DNA of 6,435 nucleotides from Mailhella sp. GTDB taxonomy: Bacteria > Desulfobacterota > Desulfovibrionia > Desulfovibrionales > Desulfovibrionaceae. Made by a program: the position numbers and the translations under genes. Numbering within the stretch: position 1 is the first letter of the stretch; the number at the start of each line of letters is the position of its first letter. Location: NCBI GenBank assembly GCA_017522745.1, contig JAFWYI010000277.1, positions 1 through 6,435 on the forward strand, in the 5' to 3' direction. The notes under the pieces were generated by a model. It had not been told where the DNA came from. It ran no database searches and was given only the letters and a program-made list of their open reading frames with translations. Below, piece by piece: positions 1-4,626 of this stretch.

Positions 1-697
1 CCACGTCATAGACATGCCCGGAGGACTCGAAATAGTAGTCGTTCCACAGCGCAGGCATCTGATTCACGAGGATATCGAGACGTGCCTGGATATCGCTGAT
101 GAGATCCTGCAGGGGGCGGAGCGTGAGTGTGTAGTACTGCTTCAGTTCCGCGAGCCTGTTTCTGGACTGGCGTATCTGCTTGAGCAGAGGGGCCGTGGCG
201 TCGGTCTTCTGGCCGGTGAGGGAGTTTTCCAGAAGGGATATCGCCTGACTTTCCTGTTCGAGCTCGTCGATGGCGGAGCGCAGGGGGGCGGCAAGATTTT
301 CGGCGCGTTCACGAACTCGCTTGATGCGTTCAGCCAGAACGGTGAGATCCGAAGGCATGCTGCTGTTCACGCGGGAGAGCGCTATCAGCCTCTGGAATTC
401 CTGTTCCAGCAGGGCGAGAGGAGCCTGTGTTGCAGCATCCAGCTCTTTGAGTTCGGTGCGCAGTTTCTGGCTGCGCTGGGTAATGGTATCGAGCTGGGCC
501 TTATGTGTGGCCAGCAGGGCTTCCCATGCGTCCTGTACGGCTTTGGCTTCGGCATCTGCTTCTTTCGTTTTCTGCTGGATGGTGGCAGCTGCATCACCGG
601 TCCCGGGCTCTGCACCGAAAGACGTCGAGGAGGCGGCAGGAGAGAAGGTGAGTATGCCAGCAACGAGGAACAGGAGCAGCAGTCGGCAGATGTTCAT
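1..697 (-). CDS. Exported helical protein, N-terminal part (possible MscS/MscK-type channel periplasmic region)
   Basis: This reading frame is open from 697 to the left edge (232 codons, no stop), so the gene is cut by the window. Two ATG codons lie close together, at 703 and 697. An AGAGG motif abuts the first but sits 6 nt before the second, so 697 is the likelier start. Residues 1-22 form a signal peptide (MNICR, then a Leu-rich core, then SPAAS), with cleavage probably between 23 and 29. The rest that is visible (about 38-215) is almost all amphipathic helix rich in Ala, Leu, Glu, Gln and Arg, consistent with coiled-coil hairpins, ending near PALWNDYYFESSG. Large MscS-family channels of MscK type begin with such an exported helical region, sometimes carrying DUF3772. 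That family assignment is an inference, because the membrane and channel domains would lie outside the window. It does not look like TolB, Pal or CpoB. A coiled-coil periplasmic adaptor is the main alternative. That it is a real gene is likely; the function is uncertain. Confidence 0.75.
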   Translation of the reverse strand, partial: MNICRLLLLFLVAGILTFSPAASSTSFGAEPGTGDAAATIQQKTKEADAEAKAVQDAWEALLATHKAQLDTITQRSQKLRTELKELDAATQAPLALLEQEFQRLIALSRVNSSMPSDLTVLAERIKRVRERAENLAAPLRSAIDELEQESQAISLLENSLTGQKTDATAPLLKQIRQSRNRLAELKQYYTLTLRPLQDLISDIQARLDILVNQMPALWNDYYFESSGHVYDV

Positions 698-753
698 ATT
701 CATCCTCTTTTGGGAAGGTCGGCAGAGGGGATGCCGAAGGGTGAAAATGGAAG

Positions 754-776
754 GATGGGCCGGAAGGCGACCCATC
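754..776 (-). terminator. Intercistronic hairpin after the TonB/TolA-type gene
   Basis: Eight nt after the TAG stop at 785-787, the minus strand carries GATGGG and CCCATC arms. They extend inward to a 9-bp stem (one G-U pair) with a 5-nt loop, CCTTC. Downstream is CTTCCATTTTC, so the T-run is short and starts 6 nt from the stem. It could be a weak or partial terminator that lowers expression of the next gene, or an RNA processing or protection stem. The stem is plain in the sequence; termination is inferred. Confidence 0.4.
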
Positions 777-784
777 GAGTCAAA

Positions 785-1894
785 CTAACGGCCCATCATC
801 TGAAGGGAATTGAAACTGACGACGAGATCCTGCTGTGCCGCAGTGGGCGGCGGGGGCAGCATGCCCGTGCGTTCCACGGCGTTGACAGCCGAAGCGTCGA
901 ATTCCGGCCTGCCGGAGGATTTTTCTATCTTGCAGTCGAGAACACGCCCCTGCCTGTCCAGCTTGATGCGTACCTGCACGACCATGTTGGTGCGGGAATA
1001 GACAGGCATGCTCCAGTTGGGCTGGATGGCAAGGATGACCTGCGCCACGTAGACATCGTAGATGCCGCCGCCACCGGGGCCGTCGCCTTCGCCGCCGCCA
1101 CCGCCCACGCCTTTGCGTGCGACCTGCTTTTCGAGGTCGCGCAGAGCGCGGGAAGCGGAGGAACCATCGCCCCGCACCTGCTTGCGGGCATCGGCCAGAG
1201 CGTCGGCCAGAGCGTCGCGCTTCTTGGGCTTAGGCTTGGGAGCGGGCTTCTTTTCCTCTTTTTTCTCGGGCTTGGGGGCAGGTTTGGGTTCAGGCTTCTT
1301 TTCCGGTTCCGGCTTCTTCTCGGGTTCGGGAGCCTTGGGAGGTTCCGGTTTGGGCTCTGGTTTCGGTTCCGGCTTCGGCTCGGGCTTGGGCTGTACCTTG
1401 TCTTCAGGCTTGGGTTCCGGTTTCTTTTCCGGCTCCGGGGCCTTCTTTTCTTCTATCTTGGGTTCTGGCGCCCGGGGGATCTGTACAGGATCCGGGGCCT
1501 TCATGGGTTCCGGCTTGGGCTCAGGCTTGGCAGGCTCCGGCGCTGGTTCGGGTTTGGCAGGTTCCGGCGCAGGTTCCGGCTTCACCTCGGGGAGCGCTTC
1601 GGGCCTGGGAGGTTCCAGAGCCTCCGGTTTGGGAACGGCCGCGACCTCAGGAGCAGGAGTGGGCAGGGCTTCCGGCTTGGGGGCTTCCACGCTGTCCACC
1701 TTCTTCTGGGCGGCGGGAGGTCTGTGCCCCAGCACGGGAGAAGGCAGCGCTTCGCCACCGGGAGCGCCCATCACGAGGCTCACCTGATAGACAGGGCGCG
1801 TAAGATCCACGGGCGGCCGCACAGGCGTGTACAGGAGGAACGCCAGTACGCCCAGATGGAGCAGGATGGAAAGTATGAGACTGCTGCTTCGCAT
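785..1894 (-). CDS. TonB/TolA-family energy transducer with long Pro-rich spacer
   Basis: This 369-residue protein should carry proton-motive force from a TolQ/TolR (ExbB/ExbD-like) motor across the periplasm to an outer-membrane or periplasmic partner. Residues 5-22 form a single N-terminal membrane anchor with the S9-x3-H13 pair (SILLH), the SxxxH arrangement that TonB and TolA use to contact the motor. Residues 70-226 are a Pro/Lys/Glu-rich rod with PKPEP and PEPAPEPAK repeats. A short Ala-rich helix (227-260) and a Gly-rich hinge (262-277) follow. Residues 278-369 are a TonB/TolA-type C-terminal domain with YVAQVILAIQPNW, a strand with RIKLDRQGRV, and SSG-PEFDASAVNAV. The start lies 18 nt after the tolR stop and has no clear Shine-Dalgarno, so translational coupling is likely. 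The operon position argues for a TolA role, while the spacer is TonB-like rather than the long helix of E. coli TolA. Family membership is firm; TolA versus TonB is unresolved. Confidence 0.9.
   Translation of the reverse strand: MRSSSLILSILLHLGVLAFLLYTPVRPPVDLTRPVYQVSLVMGAPGGEALPSPVLGHRPPAAQKKVDSVEAPKPEALPTPAPEVAAVPKPEALEPPRPEALPEVKPEPAPEPAKPEPAPEPAKPEPKPEPMKAPDPVQIPRAPEPKIEEKKAPEPEKKPEPKPEDKVQPKPEPKPEPKPEPKPEPPKAPEPEKKPEPEKKPEPKPAPKPEKKEEKKPAPKPKPKKRDALADALADARKQVRGDGSSASRALRDLEKQVARKGVGGGGGEGDGPGGGGIYDVYVAQVILAIQPNWSMPVYSRTNMVVQVRIKLDRQGRVLDCKIEKSSGRPEFDASAVNAVERTGMLPPPPTAAQQDLVVSFNSLQMMGR
1217..1687 (-). repeat. Pro-Lys-Glu repeat region coding for the periplasmic spacer
   Basis: This stretch codes for residues 70-226 of the transducer and is a run of degenerate short repeats. 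The clearest are two adjacent 27-nt units (1526-1579) each coding PEPAPEPAK, a PKPEPKPEP run at residues 169-185 (1340-1390), and PEPEKKPEPK-type units around 154-163 and 190-204. On the + strand it reads as GGTTCCGG / GGCTTGGG-like units. The units differ mainly at third codon positions. Confidence 0.85.
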
Positions 1895-1912
1895 ATCGTG
1901 CCAGTGGGAAGA

Positions 1913-2338
1913 TTAGCGGGATTTGCCAGCCTTGGCGTTGTTTTCTACGGAAGGCGTGGCCACCACGCCCAGCTTTTCGATGCCGGCGGCCTTGATGCGG
2001 CCCATCATGTCCACCACGATGCCGTAGGGCACGGACTTGTCGGCCTGCAGGAAGAGGGAACGATCCTTTTCCTTCACGAGCAGGGTGAGGCGTTCCTCAA
2101 GTTCTTCGAGCTTCACCTGATAGGTGTCGAGGAAGAGCGCGCCGTCCTCACGCACGGTAAGCACGAGATGATCGGCATCCGTGGGCAGGTTCTCCACCTG
2201 CTTGGCCTGCGGCAGATCCACATCGAGCCCGGAATCCATCATGGGTGCAGTGACCATGAAGATGATGAGCAGCACCATCATAACGTCCACGAAGGGCGTT
2301 ACGTTGATCTCAGAAACGAAGCCTTTCTTTCTGGCCAT
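1913..2338 (-). CDS. tolR: TolR/ExbD-family motor subunit
   Basis: TolR is the small inner-membrane subunit that, with TolQ, forms the proton-driven motor powering TolA or TonB. The 141-residue length matches the family (E. coli TolR has 142). A short cytoplasmic N-terminus (MARKKGFVSE) leads into INVTPFVDV and a single membrane helix at about 18-36. Asp18 corresponds to the conserved proton-carrying aspartate. The periplasmic domain (about 40-141) contains the family pattern ADKSVPYGIVVDMMGRIKAAG at about 99-119, here unbroken. The start is ATG at 2338, 11 nt after the tolQ stop; the sequence TGAGGCAGGGAACC between them supplies the ribosome site and includes the tolQ stop codon. The N-terminal motif INVTPFVDV is also typical of ExbD, so the ExbD alternative cannot be excluded from sequence alone. 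Confidence 0.93.
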   Translation of the reverse strand: MARKKGFVSEINVTPFVDVMMVLLIIFMVTAPMMDSGLDVDLPQAKQVENLPTDADHLVLTVREDGALFLDTYQVKLEELEERLTLLVKEKDRSLFLQADKSVPYGIVVDMMGRIKAAGIEKLGVVATPSVENNAKAGKSR

Positions 2339-2349
2339 GGTTCCCTGCC

Positions 2350-3024
2350 TCAGCCGCGGCTGCGGTGGATGTTGACTTCGCGATGGACGCGGTTCAGGAA
2401 CACGCCGGCGAAGTTGATGAGTCGGGTCTCGATGCTTTCAAGTTTGCCGAGGAACATGTTGTAGGCGATGGTGGCGGGCACGGCCACGGCAAGACCCACG
2501 GCGGTAGCGATGAGCGCTTCGGAGATGCCCGGGGCCACGGTGGCCAGCGAGGCGGACTTCATCTGACCGATGGCGTGGAACGAGGTCATGATGCCCCATA
2601 CCGTGCCGAAGAGGCCGATGAAGGGGGCCGTGTTGGCGGCAGTGGCCAGCAGGGAAAGGCTCTTGTGCAGGCGGTCGAGTTCCTGGCTCACGCCCTGATT
2701 GAGGGCACGGCGCACGGTCTCCACCACAACGGTCTCGTCCACACCGGCTTCCTTGCCGTTGTTGAACTCGCGCACGCCGTGCTGGGCAACGGCATAGAGC
2801 GGGGAGGAGGGGTCGCCGCCAAGGCTCTGCACGGCCTGACGCAGATCGGTCGCTTCGGTGAAGCGGGCAAGCCCTGAGGCCGCCTTGCGTTCTGCGGAAC
2901 CGAGAGAGACGAATTTGCCGATGATGACGGTCCAGCTGATGACGGACATGGCGATGAGGACGACCATGACGATCTGGGCGACCAGAGTCGCGCTGGTGAA
3001 CACTGAAATGATGTTGTAATCCAT
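2350..3024 (-). CDS. tolQ: TolQ/ExbB-family proton channel subunit
   Basis: TolQ is the three-helix inner-membrane subunit of the Tol motor, homologous to ExbB and MotA, and works with TolR to convert proton flow into movement of the transducer. The 224 residues match the family (about 230 in E. coli). Membrane helices are visible at about 14-35, 125-149 and 165-188, with a cytoplasmic loop between the first and second. The second helix has the signature APFIGLFGTVWGIM, including Thr141. The third has APGISEALIATAVGL, including Thr174, a polar residue facing the presumed proton path in this family. The start ATG at 3024 is preceded by GGAG at 3033-3030, spaced by 5 nt. It is the first gene of the operon, with tolR 11 nt downstream. 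The LFGTVWGIM and APGISEALIATA patterns favour TolQ over ExbB. Confidence 0.95.
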   Translation of the reverse strand: MDYNIISVFTSATLVAQIVMVVLIAMSVISWTVIIGKFVSLGSAERKAASGLARFTEATDLRQAVQSLGGDPSSPLYAVAQHGVREFNNGKEAGVDETVVVETVRRALNQGVSQELDRLHKSLSLLATAANTAPFIGLFGTVWGIMTSFHAIGQMKSASLATVAPGISEALIATAVGLAVAVPATIAYNMFLGKLESIETRLINFAGVFLNRVHREVNIHRSRG

Positions 3025-3049
3025 GGAAGCTCCGAATATGTCCGCGGGG

Positions 3050-3120
3050 CGGGCTTTTCTCGCGTTGTGATGTCTGTTTTCTGAATAAGCCCGAAAAGCC
3101 CTGTACGCAAGCGCATAGGG
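3050..3120 (-). promoter_or_regulatory. Structured part of the tolQ leader with competing stems
   Basis: In the transcript direction, the leader carries GGGCTTTT (3101-3094) followed at once by CGGGCTT (3093-3087). Either can pair with the single segment AAAAGCCCG (3058-3050): 8 bp for the first, 7 bp for the second, mutually exclusive. The GGG at 3101-3099 can also close an upstream hairpin starting at CCCT (3120-3117), with loop CTTG. The downstream arm ends about 17 nt before the Shine-Dalgarno. The pairings are visible; any regulatory role is inferred, and no known riboswitch class is recognised. Confidence 0.3.
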
Positions 3121-3152
3121 CCACGGCAGTCTTTCAAAATATTACGAGGTAC

Positions 3153-3181
3153 ATAGTAACGTGTTTGGAAGGCAAGGTCAA
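3153..3181 (-). promoter_or_regulatory. Sigma70-type promoter of the tolQ operon
   Basis: On the minus strand, TTGACC (3181-3176) and TACTAT (3158-3153) are separated by exactly 17 nt, a near-consensus pair. Transcription should start near 3146, leaving a leader of about 120 nt before tolQ. No other pair of this quality was seen in the intergenic region on this strand. Confidence 0.7.
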
Positions 3182-3196
3182 AGCGTGGTGAGGGAT

Positions 3197-3249
3197 GGAC
3201 GTGCGCGATGCCGGGACGACTTCAGAAGGGGGGGACGTGCCGCGATGCC
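3197..3249. repeat. Imperfect direct repeat between divergent promoters
   Basis: GGACGTGCGCGATGCC (3197-3212) recurs as GGACGTGCCGCGATGCC (3233-3249), the same apart from one inserted C, with starts 36 nt apart. Both copies lie upstream of the tolQ -35 box and of the lplA -35 box, in otherwise non-coding GC-rich DNA. A pair of regulator sites is possible; duplication without function is also possible. The rest of 3182-3335 holds G-runs (3228-3234, 3259-3262, 3264-3268, 3316-3320) and no gene that I can support. Confidence 0.4.
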
Positions 3250-3335
3250 CCAGCGTGTGGGGTGGGGGATGATTTCCGCAGGACGCACCACCTTGCCGTC
3301 GATGCTTCCGCATGAGGGGGCGGCAGAAGGGTGTG

Positions 3336-3364
3336 TTGCCTGAGGCTCAACCCGGTGTTATAGT
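3336..3364 (+). promoter_or_regulatory. Sigma70-type promoter of lplA
   Basis: TTGCCT (3336-3341) and TATAGT (3359-3364) are separated by 17 nt. A start near 3371 would leave a leader of about 75 nt and would place it in a tandem ATATCCC-ATATCCC (3370-3383). The promoter lies inside the longer open frame that begins at 3312, which supports the later lplA start at 3447. Confidence 0.65.
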
Positions 3365-3446
3365 TGCGGATATCCCATATCCCACATCTCTGTCGTCTGC
3401 CCCGGGTCTGCTGGTCTTACCTTACGCCCTGAGGCAAGGAGTTTCT

Positions 3447-4454
3447 ATGCGAGCCATTTCTTTTTCCGGTACCGATGCCGCGTTCAATCTCGCCTTGGAA
3501 GAAGTGCTGTTCGAGGCTCTTTCGCCCGAACAGCCCGGCTTCTTCCTCATCTGGCGCAACGCTCCCTCCGTCATCGTGGGGCGGCATCAGAATACTGCGG
3601 AGGAGGTGGACGCCGCGTTCTGCCGCGATAACGATATCCGCATCGTGCGCCGTCCCACGGGCGGCGGGGCCGTGTTCCACGACCTTGGCAACGTGAATTT
3701 CTCCTTCCTGCTCTGGGTGGACAAGAACCGCCTTTCGGGTTTCGATGAATTCATGCGGCCCATGGTGCAGGCCCTGCGGGACCTCGGCATCGACGCTGAA
3801 TTCTCCAGCCGCAACGACATCACCGTGGGCGGGCGCAAGGTGGCAGGTACGGCTCAGCGCAGGGACGGTCAGCGCATGCTGCATCACGGCTGCCTTCTGG
3901 TGGACGTGGATTCCTCGCTGCTTTCCGGCGCGCTGGCTGTCGATCCTGAGAAGTTCCGCTCCAAGGGCGTGGCTTCTCATCGCGCCCGGGTGGCCAATCT
4001 CCGGGAATTCCTCCCCGCCGGGCTCAGCCGCGAGGAATGTACGGCCCGCATCGTGGAAGCCATGACCCGCCGCTGTGCCGAAGGGCGCATGGAACTGCCC
4101 CCGGAACTGCTTGCCCGGGCCGAGGCTCTGGCGCAGGAGAAGTACCGCAGCTGGGAGTGGACGTGGGGACGTTCGCCCCGCTTCACGGAAAAGCGCCGTC
4201 ACCGTTTCTCGTGGGGGCGGCTGGAATGTATGCTGGAGGTGAAGGGCGGGGTCATCGGTTCCTGCCAGCTTTGCGGCGATTTCTTCGCCGTGCGGGAAGT
4301 GGCCGAGCTCGAAGCTCTGCTCGTGGGCCAGCGGGCCGATGCTCCTTCCCTGCGTGCGGCTCTTGCCGATATCCCTGTGGAGAGCTGGTTCATGGGGGCG
4401 GAGCGTGAAGCGCTGCTCGATTTCCTCTGTGGCGAGGAACGCGCGGCGGAGTGA
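3447..4454 (+). CDS. lplA: Lipoate-protein ligase A
   Basis: LplA activates free lipoate with ATP to lipoyl-AMP and transfers it to a lysine of lipoyl domains, such as GcvH or the E2 subunits of 2-oxoacid dehydrogenases, in the cytoplasm. The protein has 335 residues, close to E. coli LplA (338). Visible motifs are GRHQN (45-49), RRPTGGGAVFHDLGN (68-82, the lipoyl-AMP binding loop), GGRKVAGTAQ with the catalytic-type Lys131 (128-137), LHHGCLLVD (145-153) and FRSKGVASHRARVANL (170-185). The C-terminal accessory domain begins near SWEWTWGRSPRF (235-246), so both domains are present. The start at 3447 has AAGGAG at 3436-3441 with 5-nt spacing. The frame stays open back to an ATG at 3312, but that would put the promoter inside the gene. 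No lipoyl synthase or lipoyl-protein gene is adjacent. Confidence 0.96.
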   Translation: MRAISFSGTDAAFNLALEEVLFEALSPEQPGFFLIWRNAPSVIVGRHQNTAEEVDAAFCRDNDIRIVRRPTGGGAVFHDLGNVNFSFLLWVDKNRLSGFDEFMRPMVQALRDLGIDAEFSSRNDITVGGRKVAGTAQRRDGQRMLHHGCLLVDVDSSLLSGALAVDPEKFRSKGVASHRARVANLREFLPAGLSREECTARIVEAMTRRCAEGRMELPPELLARAEALAQEKYRSWEWTWGRSPRFTEKRRHRFSWGRLECMLEVKGGVIGSCQLCGDFFAVREVAELEALLVGQRADAPSLRAALADIPVESWFMGAEREALLDFLCGEERAAE

Positions 4455-4480
4455 GCCGCCTCCAGTCTTCAGACACAGTG

Positions 4481-4521
4481 GTCGGCGATATATCGACAAT
4501 CCTGAGCCTCTGCGCTATGAT
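4481..4521 (+). promoter_or_regulatory. Sigma70-type promoter with palindrome, upstream of the MATE gene
   Basis: TCGACA (4493-4498) and TATGAT (4516-4521), each one base from consensus, are 17 nt apart. Transcription would begin near 4528, about 100 nt before the MATE start. The perfect palindrome CGATATATCG (4486-4495) overlaps the -35 box, and GTCG/CGAC arms (4481-4484, 4494-4497) nest around it, so a repressor or activator site is possible. A second -10-like TATAAA at 4547-4552 lacks a -35 partner. Confidence 0.6.
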
Positions 4522-4626
4522 AAAGAAATCCGCGCAGTTTCAGCGGTATAAATATCGTTTTTCACCCGGAAAGCGGGATATCATTCGGAGAGCGCCGTGC
4601 CCGGTAAGTCGCGGGCGGGGGGATGT

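Noticed and set aside
778..783. TTGACT (minus strand) as a -35 box for the left-edge gene
   Set aside because: At 17-nt spacing the expected -10 reads GCCCAT and lies within the hairpin, so there is no partner.
1062..1787. 241-codon + strand Gly/Ser-rich frame
   Set aside because: It is an antisense shadow of the Pro-rich repeat in the transducer; its repeat is a by-product of PKPEP coding.
14..2464. Long + strand reading frame as a gene
   Set aside because: It is the antisense of four recognised or plausible minus-strand genes. Its product is a low-complexity mirror (Gly/Leu/Phe/Arg-rich opposite the Pro-Lys-Glu rod), and it resembles no family.
3248..3262. CCCCA/TGGGG hairpin as a terminator or leader structure
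   Set aside because: The 5-bp stem has no T-run, follows no gene, and lies upstream of both predicted transcription starts.
3161..3343. 60-codon + strand frame in the divergent intergenic region
   Set aside because: It overlaps the tolQ promoter and direct repeats, is Arg/Gly-rich as expected of random GC-rich DNA, and has no good ribosome site.
4445..4460. GGCGG/CCGCC hairpin around the lplA stop as a terminator
   Set aside because: The stem is only 5 bp and is followed by TCCAGTCTTCAG with no T-run.
3417..4499. 360-codon minus-strand frame opposite lplA
   Set aside because: The + strand frame has all the LplA motifs; the reverse frame is compositionally odd and has no motif.
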